Positions 1 through 5,419 of a stretch of 6,602 nucleotides of DNA are shown piece by piece. Made by a program: the position numbers and the translations under genes. This stretch comes from Prevotella sp. UBA3288 (lineage in GTDB: Bacteria; Bacteroidota; Bacteroidia; Bacteroidales; Bacteroidaceae), in NCBI GenBank assembly GCA_002361655.1, contig DETM01000041.1, positions 1 to 6,602 of the forward strand, written 5' to 3'. The notes under the pieces were generated by a model. It was not told where the DNA came from. It was given only the letters and a program-made list of their open reading frames with translations, and searched no databases. Each line of letters opens with the position of its first letter. The stretch's first letter is position 1.

Positions 1-200
1 ATGCCGAGATGCCCGTGAAGACCATCCTGCGCGTTACCCACTCTGAGCCCGGCATCAAGGGCGACACCGCCACCAACACCCTGAAGCCCGCCACGCTGGA
101 GACCGGTGTTGAGGTACGCGTGCCCCTGTTCATCAACGAGGGCGACCTGATCCAGGTGGACACTCGCGACGGTTCTTATCTGGCACGTGCCAAGGAGTAA
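1..200 (+). CDS. efp: Elongation factor P, C-terminal part (5' end outside window)
   Basis: EF-P binds between the P and E sites of the ribosome and relieves stalling at proline runs. Only about the last 66 codons are in the window; the reading frame is open from the left edge (codons start at position 3), so the ATG at 9 is an internal methionine and not the start. The visible part is the C-terminal OB-fold domain, and it carries the family signature: a KPATLETG block followed by [10 protein letters not shown], then the closing [12 protein letters not shown] stretch. The N-terminal domain with the modifiable lysine/arginine loop is not visible, so nothing can be said about its modification. 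The stop codon ends 2 bases before the next gene begins, so it is almost certainly co-transcribed with the glycosyltransferase and radC. Identification is secure; the full length is unknown. Confidence 0.95.
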   Translation, partial: AEMPVKTILRVTHSEPGIKGDTATNTLKPATLETGVEVRVPLFINEGDLIQVDTRDGSYLARAKE

Positions 201-202
201 GA

Positions 203-1225
203 ATGAAATACTCTGTCATCGTTCCCGTCTACAACCGCCCCGACGAGGTGGACGAACTGCTGGAGAGCCTGGGCACACAGACGCTCAAGGACTTTGAGGT
301 GGTCATCGTAGAAGACGGGTCAAAGATACCCTGCAAGGATGTTTGCGACAAGTACGCAGACATCCTTGATTTACATTATTATTATAAAGAGAACAGCGGG
401 CCCGGCCAGAGCCGCAACTACGGCGTGGAGCGGGCGCAGGGCCGGTATGTGGTGATCGTCGACTCCGACGCCGTGCTGCCCCCGGGCTTCATGCAGGCCA
501 TCGACGACGAACTGCAGCGACAGGACACCGACGCCTGGGGAGGCCCCGACGCCGCCCACGACTCGTTCACCACCATCCAGAAGGCTATATCCTATGCCAT
601 GACCTCGTTCTTCACCACCGGCGGCATACGCGGCGGCAAGAAGCAACTGGAGAAGTTCCACCCCCGCTCGTTCAACCTCGGCGTACGCCGGCAGGTCTAC
701 CTCGACCTGGGCGGATTCTCCACCGAGCGATTCTCGAAGATGTCGCTCTACGGCGAGGACATCGACTTCAGCATACGCATCTTCCGCAGCGGCTACTCCT
801 GCCGCCTGTTCCCCGAGGCCTGGCTGTGGCACAAGCGCCGCACCGACTTCAAGCGCTTCTGGCGACAGGTGTACAACAGCGGCTACGCCCGCATCAACCT
901 GTGGCGCAAATACCCCGAGGCCCTCAAGCCCGTACACGCCCTGCCCGCCGTCTTCACCGTAGGAGCGGCTGCTCTCGTGCTGGCGGCGCTGCTATGCATA
1001 CTGCTGACACCCCTCTTCGGCATCTGGAGCCTGCTGCTGGCCATCGTGCCACTGCTGCCGCTGCTGCTCTATGCTCTGCTCATCTTCGCCGACTCGACGG
1101 TACGCAACGGCGATGTGCAGGTGGGACTGCTCTCCGTGCCTGCCGCCTTCATCCAACTCATCGGCTACGGCGTCGGCTTCATAGAGTCATGGTGGACCAA
1201 CTGTCTCATGAAGCAGCATGGATAG
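203..1225 (+). CDS. Family 2 glycosyltransferase with C-terminal membrane segments
   Basis: This 340-residue protein probably transfers a sugar from a nucleotide-sugar donor to a cell-envelope glycan at the cytoplasmic face of the inner membrane; donor and acceptor cannot be told from sequence. The GT-A fold is clear: the start YSVIVPVYNRP, a VVIVEDGS strand near residues 33-40, SGPGQSRNYG at 65-74, the DxD-type metal/nucleotide motif D87-S-D89, and the acceptor-side GEDIDF near 184-189. After about residue 245 come three hydrophobic stretches (roughly 247-269, 273-295, 307-327), so it is membrane anchored. The ATG is 2 bases after efp, and the end overlaps radC by 8 bases, giving translational coupling. 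There is no obvious sign of damage. The linkage to efp and radC gives no clue to the glycan. Alternatives within GT2 (for example polysaccharide or glycolipid synthesis) cannot be separated. Confidence 0.92.
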   Translation: MKYSVIVPVYNRPDEVDELLESLGTQTLKDFEVVIVEDGSKIPCKDVCDKYADILDLHYYYKENSGPGQSRNYGVERAQGRYVVIVDSDAVLPPGFMQAIDDELQRQDTDAWGGPDAAHDSFTTIQKAISYAMTSFFTTGGIRGGKKQLEKFHPRSFNLGVRRQVYLDLGGFSTERFSKMSLYGEDIDFSIRIFRSGYSCRLFPEAWLWHKRRTDFKRFWRQVYNSGYARINLWRKYPEALKPVHALPAVFTVGAAALVLAALLCILLTPLFGIWSLLLAIVPLLPLLLYALLIFADSTVRNGDVQVGLLSVPAAFIQLIGYGVGFIESWWTNCLMKQHG

Positions 1226-1907
1226 CCGACTGACCATCGCCCACTGGTCGCCCGACGACCAGCCGCGCGAGAAACTGCGCGACAAGGGTTCCGACGCGCT
1301 GAGCAACGCCGAACTGCTGGCCATACTCGTCGGTTCAGGCACACCCGGCGTGAGTGCCGTGGAACTGATGCAGCAGATACTGAGCGACTGCCGCAACAAC
1401 CTCAACACGCTGGGGAAGATGTCGATACACGACCTGATGCGCTACAAGGGCGTCGGCGAGGCCAAGGCCATCACCATACTCGCCGCCTGCGAACTGGGCA
1501 AGCGCCGCCAGGGCGAGTCGCCTGAGGAACGCCCCGAACTGGGCACCGCCACCCGCATCTACAACCACATGCACCCCGTGATGCAAGACCTCGACGTAGA
1601 GGAGTTCTGGCTCCTGCTGATGAACCAGAGCCACCGTCTGATTAAGAAGGTGCGCATCGCCCACGGCGGCATCTCCGAGGTGTCGGTAGACATACGCATC
1701 ATCATCCGCGAGGCCGTCGTGGCCAATGCCACCATCATCGCCGTATGCCACAACCACCCTAGCGGCAGCATACGACCCAGCAGACAGGACGACGCACTGA
1801 CCGAGAGCATCCGCAAGGCATGCCAACTGATGCGCATCCACTTCATGGACCACGTCATCATCACCGACGGTCTCTACTTCTCCTACCACGAAGAGGGCCG
1901 CATCTGA
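1218..1907 (+). CDS. radC: RadC family JAB/MPN metalloprotein (UPF0758)
   Basis: This 229-residue protein is of normal RadC length. An N-terminal helix-hairpin-helix region (about residues 71-96, including the RYKGVGEAKA loop) suggests contact with DNA. The C-terminal JAB/MPN domain carries the JAMM zinc motif: H178-N-H180 in CHNHPSG, then ten residues, then D191, with a likely upstream glutamate at E128 or E129 before the WLLLMN strand. All metal ligands appear intact, so an active zinc hydrolase or protease fold is possible, but the true biochemical role of RadC remains uncertain and the old link to DNA repair is not firmly established. The start ATG lies inside the end of the glycosyltransferase gene (shared bases 1218-1225), typical of coupled translation. 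The next gene starts 27 bases after its stop, in the same direction, so one operon is likely. Confidence 0.95.
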   Translation: MDSRLTIAHWSPDDQPREKLRDKGSDALSNAELLAILVGSGTPGVSAVELMQQILSDCRNNLNTLGKMSIHDLMRYKGVGEAKAITILAACELGKRRQGESPEERPELGTATRIYNHMHPVMQDLDVEEFWLLLMNQSHRLIKKVRIAHGGISEVSVDIRIIIREAVVANATIIAVCHNHPSGSIRPSRQDDALTESIRKACQLMRIHFMDHVIITDGLYFSYHEEGRI

Positions 1908-1934
1908 AAAAACAACGAAACGTCACACCCCACT

Positions 1935-2294
1935 ATGACACAAGAAGAAAAGACCGCGATAGAAGAGCGCATCGTAGATGTGCTGAAAACTGTTTACGAC
2001 CCCGAGATCCCCGTCAACATCTACGACCTGGGCATGATCTACAAGATTGACGTGAAAGACAACGAGACGGTCTCAAAAAGAGACCTTGACAATGGCCCAA
2101 ACGCCATTGTCGACCTCGACATGACGTTCACGGCTCCCAACTGCCCTGCCGCCGACTATATATTAGAAGATGTACGCACAAAGGTGGAGAGCGTCGCCGG
2201 CATCAAGACCGCCAATGTCAACCTGGTGTTCGAACCCGCCTGGGACCAGTCGATGATGAGCGAGGAGGCTCGCGTCGAACTAGGCTTCGACTAA
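1935..2294 (+). CDS. MIP18/DUF59 family iron-sulfur assembly protein with an in-frame insertion
   Basis: This is a small cytosolic protein of the MIP18 family (SufT/PaaD-like), generally tied to maturation of Fe-S proteins. The family hallmarks are present: YDPEIPVNIYDLGMIY near residues 21-36, the TAPNCPAAD block with the conserved cysteine at C70, and the C-terminal EPAWDQSMMSEEARVELGF. It is 119 residues long, whereas I recall Bacteroidales relatives as close to 103-105. The excess lies between the strand IDVKDN (38-43) and the strand AIVDLDMTF (57-65), about 12-15 residues. The DNA there consists of two perfect hairpins (see the repeat feature). The start ATG is 27 bases after radC and is the only good one, since the conserved helix begins shortly after it. 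It is the last gene of the operon. Symbol is left blank because paralogs in this family are hard to tell apart. Confidence 0.9.
   Translation: MTQEEKTAIEERIVDVLKTVYDPEIPVNIYDLGMIYKIDVKDNETVSKRDLDNGPNAIVDLDMTFTAPNCPAADYILEDVRTKVESVAGIKTANVNLVFEPAWDQSMMSEEARVELGFD
2069..2111. repeat. Two back-to-back hairpins inside the MIP18-family gene
   Basis: Hairpin one has arms GGTCTC (2069-2074) and GAGACC (2080-2085) around AAAAA. Two bases later, hairpin two has arms GACAATGGC (2088-2096) and GCCATTGTC (2103-2111) around CCAAAC. All arm bases pair. Together they encode residues about 45-59, the stretch that looks extra compared with the usual family length. The reading frame is kept open. This is the signature expected of a small palindromic insertion, although chance structure in a coding sequence cannot be ruled out by eye. 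Confidence 0.7.
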
Positions 2295-2324
2295 GTTTCA
2301 TTCCAATTCGATTCCACACAGCAA

Positions 2325-2360
2325 CTAAGGCGACCGGTCCTCACGGACTGGTCGCCTTAG
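2325..2360. terminator. Long perfect hairpin after the efp-radC operon, no T-tract
   Basis: The arms CTAAGGCGACC and GGTCGCCTTAG pair without mismatch; the stem continues inward with GGTCC against GGACT (one G-T pair), giving 16 pairs around a TCAC loop. It starts 30 bases after the stop of the MIP18-family gene and lies between that gene and the convergent small gene, so a terminator or mRNA 3'-end stabiliser shared by both is the natural reading. Neither side has a run of T, so a classical intrinsic terminator is not fully supported. Confidence 0.6.
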
Positions 2361-2362
2361 GA

Positions 2363-2405
2363 TTCAGAGGAGACTACTCCTCGTCATATTCATCGGTTCA
2401 GAGGA
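2363..2405. repeat. Imperfect tandem duplication around the end of the small acidic gene
   Basis: The string TTCAGAGGA occurs at 2363-2371 and again at 2397-2405, and in both copies it is followed, after a short diverged stretch, by a CTCGTC block (2380-2385 and 2412-2417). The repeat period is 34 bases. Copy one also contains a perfect 6-bp hairpin (GAGGAG, ACTA, CTCCTC; 2367-2382). On the minus strand the outer copy could encode another acidic tail, DEYDEE followed by TAG, but in a different frame from the small gene. Confidence 0.5.
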
Positions 2406-2570
2406 TTAATACTCGTCTTCCTCCTCGTCCCAGAAATCATCTTTCTGGCGGCTCAGACCAGCGCCTTGGGCATTCTGTCCATACATTTCTGCTACGGGAG
2501 AACCTGCGAGAATCTGTTGCGTCTCAACCTGATAGATGTTTGTCTCAGGTGCAAAATATATCTTTTTCAT
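2406..2570 (-). CDS. Small acidic-tailed protein, 54 aa, unknown function
   Basis: The minus strand reads from ATG at 2570 to TAA at 2408-2406. The protein begins MKKIYFAPETNIYQVETQ, continues QILAGSPVAEMYGQ, and ends in a very acidic tail, DDFWDEEEDEY. I recognise the type (MKK-x-Y-x-A-P at the start, an L-A-x-S step near residue 21-24, a charged or aromatic tail) as one that recurs as short hypothetical proteins in Prevotella and relatives, but I know of no assigned function. It has no convincing signal peptide or membrane helix. The bases before the start are A-rich, as is usual for Bacteroidetes translation starts. A weak promoter-like TTAATTTG lies at 2601-2594, about 23 bases upstream, without a clear -33 box. 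It lies 87 bases after the secreted-protein gene on the same strand and could also be read from that transcript. A real gene is likely because start context, length and acidic composition all fit the type. Confidence 0.75.
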   Translation of the reverse strand: MKKIYFAPETNIYQVETQQILAGSPVAEMYGQNAQGAGLSRQKDDFWDEEEDEY

Positions 2571-2625
2571 TGTCTTGTTCTTTTTTTTATTTACAAATTA
2601 ACTGATGCCTATAATCGTAACCTAC

Positions 2626-2655
2626 TCCCCTCCCCTGGGGAGGGGAAGGGGTGGG
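2626..2655. repeat. C/G palindrome with adjoining G-quadruplex motif
   Basis: TCCCCTCCCC (2626-2635) and GGGGAGGGGA (2637-2646) are perfect inverted arms around one base. The right arm continues into two more G runs, so the plus strand holds four runs (2637-2640, 2642-2645, 2648-2651, 2653-2655) with loops of 1, 2 and 1 bases, a textbook quadruplex pattern. It starts 2 bases beyond the stop codon of the secreted-protein gene and may mark its 3' end, as hairpin or as barrier. There is no T-tract. It has the look of a dispersed intergenic repeat, which I cannot test here. Confidence 0.65.
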
Positions 2656-2657
2656 TA

Positions 2658-4700
2658 CTATTTCACAAGCACTTTCTTACCATTCACGATGTACAGACCC
2701 TTTGTAGGCTGAGCCACACGCTGACCATTCAGGTTGTAGACGGCTTCAGAACCGTTCACCTTGACTCCTGAACCCTGAACCGCATTGATACCTGTGGTCT
2801 CATCCCCGAACACCATTGCCATACGGGCACTAGCGGCATCGGGAGCCAGCGTCGTAGCGATGTGCAGATAAGCACGGTTGGTGGCCACGGTCTGTCCATT
2901 GGCGAAATAGAAGCCCACATTGCCACCCACTTTGTTCAGGATCATGTTGGTGTTGCCTGCGCCGTCAGTCGTTGGAACGGCTGCGCCAGTACCAACAACG
3001 AGGTCGTTCTCAGTAACAGCGGCAGCACCGGCCATCACGGGGATGCTCTCGGTAGCACCGCCATCCTTCACCAGCAGCACGGGAGTACCAGCAGGAACCT
3101 CATCGACCTTGGTCAGTGTAGCGGTACCCTTTGTGCTCACCTTCACCTTGTAGGCCTTGATGTCGGTCTCAGAGAAGTTGAGGTCGTAGGTCGAGTTGAC
3201 ATAGGTAGCCATGCCGGCGTCGGTAACAGTGACGGGTTCGGCAGTCTTCTGGATATAGATAAAGTCAATCAGTTTAGCAGCTTCACCAGCAGCACCAATG
3301 ATGATGTCAGTGGCTTCCGTCAAATTGAATTCAGTAGATGTGCCAGATGTCAAACTACCAGTGGTGGCGATATTGTAAATTTCGTTACTTGTGCTACCTG
3401 CATAGAAGCGGAAAGTGGTACCACTGTTACCACAAATGTAGGCGGTCAGCGTATATTTGCCAGCAGGCAGACTGGTTACTGTCACATTGTCTGTAGCATA
3501 AGCACCATAGCACATCGAGCTTCGTGCACCACCTTGTCCCTCATTACTGCGAGTCATGCCTGTGATGTCTTCAGCTTCAGCAAAATAAACTACATTATCA
3601 TAACCAGTGTCGTTATAGCTGACGGTCTCTTCTTGATTGTCAGAGGTTACTGTCATCGACTTGCTATATGTAATGTTGTTGGCTGCAGAAGCATAGACAT
3701 AGAAAGTACCAGAATTCATCACGTAACGAGGAATAGCAATACTTACGGTCTCGCCAGATAAGGTAGAACCACTAGCAAGTGTTGTGCCAAAGCTGGTCTT
3801 GAAGCTATATGAATAGGTGGGGGCAACATTAAACACCACATTGCAAGAAGCGGTACCGTCACCGGTAATCTCTGTAGTGCTGGCATTGTCTGAAACGTAG
3901 ATGAACTTAGTGTCAACTACATCGTCGGCGTCAGTGTCAACCCAGATAGGATCCTTGTCAGTGCCAAGCAGAGAAATGTAGTTACCCACGACACCAGTAC
4001 GTACAGCAGCAGTTTTCAGAGCATTACCTACTCCATCAACATAATTGACAGTGTAGTCGGCATTGGTTATCGTCTGCTCGCACTCGGAAACTTTCAGTGC
4101 TACCAGGCCGTGAGGATTATCCCAAGATACACTTCCACCACGTGTAAAACCCATGTACAATGTATTGAACGTACCACTCAATGCGCCTGAAATACGACTT
4201 GTAACATCGGTACCATCAAAAACGAAAGATTCTACTTCGCCTGTCGAAGTATCAAAGATGATAGTAAGGTCCTTTGTGTAACGTGTGTTATAATTCTCAG
4301 CAAAAATCGTTGTACTTTCGTAAGAAGTGCCAGCATTGGTGCTTAAATACACACCGCCAGGATTATCTTTATTATAACTCATGTGCCCGATACGGAGGTT
4401 GTCACCAAACTGGAGATATTCATAGTTACTTGTACGTCCTACTGCTCCACCAAAGTACCATGTGATTTCGTACTTGATTTTAGAGTTTTTTTTGATGGTA
4501 AATGCCTTATAAGCATTGTCAGTGTTTTGAGATGAATAATAGAGACCATAACTCGCGTTTATGGAAAGTTTAGTTGTCGTACCACTCCAACCCGTAATGT
4601 CATCGGCAGTCCATGCCGTACCACCACTTAGCGTTTTCTCATACAACGTGGTATAGGAATCCTGTGCCCACGCACTTGCTCCCATCAGCAGTCCAGCCAC
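2658..4700 (-). CDS. Large secreted multidomain surface protein with type IX-like sorting tail
   Basis: I read this as an exported, surface or extracellular beta-rich protein with no recognisable enzyme motif. Counting from the first in-frame start codon (GTG at 4700, residue 1), the parts are: end of a signal peptide with an A-W-A-Q cleavage site at 10-13; a lectin/laminin-G-like beta-sandwich about 16-205; a region about 212-365 rich in short beta repeats; a CBM6-like module about 368-486 that opens VYFAEAEDITG and closes LIDFIYIQK; a Prevotella-type module about 490-635 (AYKVKV..., VPAGTPVLLVKDGG); and a sorting tail 637-680 with VYNLNGQRVAQPTKGLYIV and a basic end. Sugar or glycan binding is plausible from the fold types only. 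The listed start is not convincing: GTG at 4700 would remove most of the signal peptide. The natural start is ATG at 4739, but the next codon is TAA (4736-4734), after which the frame reads KLRLLTKSLLVVAGLLMG, an ideal signal peptide. So the gene may be a recent pseudogene or carry a sequence error. Its GC content is visibly lower than that of the flanking core genes. Confidence 0.8.
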   Translation of the reverse strand: MAGLLMGASAWAQDSYTTLYEKTLSGGTAWTADDITGWSGTTTKLSINASYGLYYSSQNTDNAYKAFTIKKNSKIKYEITWYFGGAVGRTSNYEYLQFGDNLRIGHMSYNKDNPGGVYLSTNAGTSYESTTIFAENYNTRYTKDLTIIFDTSTGEVESFVFDGTDVTSRISGALSGTFNTLYMGFTRGGSVSWDNPHGLVALKVSECEQTITNADYTVNYVDGVGNALKTAAVRTGVVGNYISLLGTDKDPIWVDTDADDVVDTKFIYVSDNASTTEITGDGTASCNVVFNVAPTYSYSFKTSFGTTLASGSTLSGETVSIAIPRYVMNSGTFYVYASAANNITYSKSMTVTSDNQEETVSYNDTGYDNVVYFAEAEDITGMTRSNEGQGGARSSMCYGAYATDNVTVTSLPAGKYTLTAYICGNSGTTFRFYAGSTSNEIYNIATTGSLTSGTSTEFNLTEATDIIIGAAGEAAKLIDFIYIQKTAEPVTVTDAGMATYVNSTYDLNFSETDIKAYKVKVSTKGTATLTKVDEVPAGTPVLLVKDGGATESIPVMAGAAAVTENDLVVGTGAAVPTTDGAGNTNMILNKVGGNVGFYFANGQTVATNRAYLHIATTLAPDAASARMAMVFGDETTGINAVQGSGVKVNGSEAVYNLNGQRVAQPTKGLYIVNGKKVLVK

Positions 4701-4739
4701 AACGAGGAGCGATTTTGTTAGTAATCTTAGTTTTTACAT
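4701..4739 (-). pseudogene. Interrupted signal-peptide start of the secreted-protein gene (ATG then TAA)
   Basis: The minus strand reads ATG (4739-4737), TAA (4736-4734), AAA, CTA, AGA, TTA, CTA, ACA, AAA, TCG, then CTC CTC GTT into the annotated frame. With AAA in place of TAA this would be MKKLRLLTKSLLVVAGLLMG, a standard Prevotella signal peptide, at exactly the same length. A single A-to-T change in codon 2 explains it. The ATG is preceded by an A-rich tract typical of a real start in this phylum. No other start codon lies between the TAA and GTG 4700. Confidence 0.75.
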
Positions 4740-4840
4740 TTTTTTGTTTTGTTAGTTAGAATAATAATTTATTAGGTGTTAAATGTTTCTTTGTTATACC
4801 GTCTGCATCTAATTAGTGAGACCTTATTCACATAGGGACA

Positions 4841-4869
4841 CAAAAGAAGCACAATGCTTCTCGTTTTTT
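4841..4869. terminator. Hairpin with T-tract inside the leader of the secreted-protein gene
   Basis: The arms AGAAGCA (4845-4851) and TGCTTCT (4855-4861) pair perfectly around CAA. On the plus strand it is followed by CG and six T (4864-4869); on the minus strand the arm runs into TTTTGTG. It can therefore end transcription in both directions. On the minus strand it lies about 130 bases after the promoter and 100 bases before the secreted gene, the position expected of an attenuator or of the end of a separate small RNA. Confidence 0.6.
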
Positions 4870-4978
4870 ACCAGCGATGTCTTCGGAACCGCCGCTCCGC
4901 CCGGCATCTCTATGCCTCTGGCCTACAGGAGATTACTCCCGCTGCGATACGGCGTGTGTCTGCCTCATGCAGAAAATT
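4841..4978 (-). ncRNA. Structured leader or small RNA upstream of the secreted-protein gene
   Basis: Transcription from the promoter at 4985-5015 should start close to 4978 and leave about 240 nt before the start codon. Its first 140 nt are GC-rich and full of complementary blocks while the rest is AT-rich. Helices seen, in plus-strand coordinates: CTGC/GCAG (4960-4963 with 4969-4972); CAGGAG/CTCCCG around ATTA (4926-4931 with 4936-4941, one G-U pair in RNA); GGCAT/ATGCC around four bases (4903-4907 with 4912-4916); CGGA/TCCG (4884-4887 with 4896-4899); and a possible closing stem CAGCG/CGCTG (4872-4876 with 4940-4944) that would make a multi-branch junction and competes with the end of the second helix. 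The terminator hairpin follows. I compared it from memory with cobalamin, SAM, TPP, glycine, c-di-GMP and ZTP riboswitches and SRP RNA and could not match any. No convincing reading frame covers it. It may be a cis-regulatory leader, or an independent small RNA. Confidence 0.5.
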
Positions 4979-5016
4979 CCGATGCAAAAGTACACAAAAA
5001 ACCCGAAACGCCAAAG
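4978..5016. repeat. Direct repeat copy 1 (39 bp), carries a promoter
   Basis: This copy matches 5420-5458 in 38 of 39 bases; the only difference is A at 5001 against T at 5443. It contains CAAAAGTA and CAAA, the reverse complements of a Bacteroidetes -7 and -33 box. The copies flank the Rpn C-terminal fragment. Confidence 0.9.
4985..5015 (-). promoter_or_regulatory. Bacteroidetes-type promoter for the leader RNA and secreted-protein gene
   Basis: On the minus strand TTTG (5015-5012) is followed after 19 bases by TACTTTTG (4992-4985), an exact match to the TAnnTTTG -7 consensus of the primary sigma factor in this phylum. Transcription would begin near 4978 and run toward the secreted-protein gene. 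No better promoter was found in the 240 bases between it and that gene. Confidence 0.75.
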
Positions 5017-5025
5017 CATTTCGGG
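4996..5025 (-). terminator. Intrinsic terminator after the Rpn fragment, overlapping the next promoter
   Basis: On the minus strand CCCGAAA (5025-5019), a 10-base loop, TTTCGGG (5008-5002) and six T (5001-4996) form a classical intrinsic terminator 53 bases after the stop codon of the Rpn fragment. Its loop holds the -33 box of the next promoter, and its T-tract lies in that promoter's spacer. The second repeat copy lacks the matching left arm, so only this copy makes a hairpin. Confidence 0.75.
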
Positions 5026-5077
5026 ATTAATTTTTGATTTATGTCAATTTCCGGCAATTTCTGCCAACAGCGAGCCG

Positions 5078-5413
5078 CTACAGCGTGGCTATCTCCTCGG
5101 CCGTCAGACCGGTGTATTTGGCAATCAGTTCCACCGGCATGTTGTCGGCCTTCATCGTGCGTGCGTTCTCACGTCTTGCTTTTTCTGCGCCAATGGTTTC
5201 GCCCTCTGCTCTGCCCTCTGCACATCCCTTCTGTTCCGCTCCCGTCATGGCATTCACCGTGTCGCGGTAGCGCTTCAGGGCATGGTCGTACTGCAGGCGC
5301 TCTTCTTTCGACAACTTGCTTACTTCGGCCACTTCGGCCAGGCGCTGGAACACGGCATTCTGCGCCGCCCACGGCATTCTATCAAGTATCTCCATATTCT
5401 TCAGTATATACAT
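5078..5413 (-). CDS. Rpn/PD-(D/E)XK nuclease family protein, C-terminal part only
   Basis: The protein (111 residues from ATG 5413) matches the C-terminal third of the Rpn/PD-(D/E)XK 'transposase' family as I know it from Bacteroidales: MYILKNMEILDRMPW at the start, FQRLAEVAEVSKLSKEER, the charged RYRDTVNAMTGAEQKG segment, a coiled stretch rich in AEG repeats, and the typical tail PVELIAKYTGLTAEEIATL. Full-length members are near 280-300 residues; the N-terminal nuclease domain with its catalytic D, E and K residues is absent here. The frame remains open upstream to GTG 5437, but that codon lies at the promoter's -7 box, so ATG 5413 is a better start. That ATG sits only 13 bases beyond the -7 box of its own promoter, so the mRNA leader would be about 7 nt or less. 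It may be a decaying remnant, or an expressed accessory protein, as C-terminal Rpn products are known to restrain full-length Rpn in Escherichia coli. No complete rpn gene is in the window. Confidence 0.7.
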   Translation of the reverse strand: MYILKNMEILDRMPWAAQNAVFQRLAEVAEVSKLSKEERLQYDHALKRYRDTVNAMTGAEQKGCAEGRAEGETIGAEKARRENARTMKADNMPVELIAKYTGLTAEEIATL

Positions 5414-5419
5414 CCAACC

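Noticed and set aside
371..937. Long open frame on the minus strand inside the glycosyltransferase gene
   Set aside because: It lies opposite a clear GT2 gene, and its composition (rich in V, A, G, E) is that of an antisense shadow of GC-rich codons.
1335..1889. Open frames on the minus strand inside radC
   Set aside because: They are shadows of a secure RadC gene, with no domain or start context of their own.
2579..2588. Run of T as terminator of a plus-strand transcript
   Set aside because: No stem precedes it; on the minus strand it is the A-rich leader before the small gene's start codon.
2862..3761. 299-codon plus-strand frame opposite the secreted-protein gene
   Set aside because: The minus strand encodes recognisable modules and a sorting tail over this stretch; the plus-strand product is low-complexity and resembles nothing.
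4841..4978. Cobalamin riboswitch reading of the leader
   Set aside because: A GUUCCGAAGACAU stretch vaguely recalls the end of cobalamin aptamers, but the conserved core blocks are missing and the downstream gene is not a transporter or cobalamin gene.
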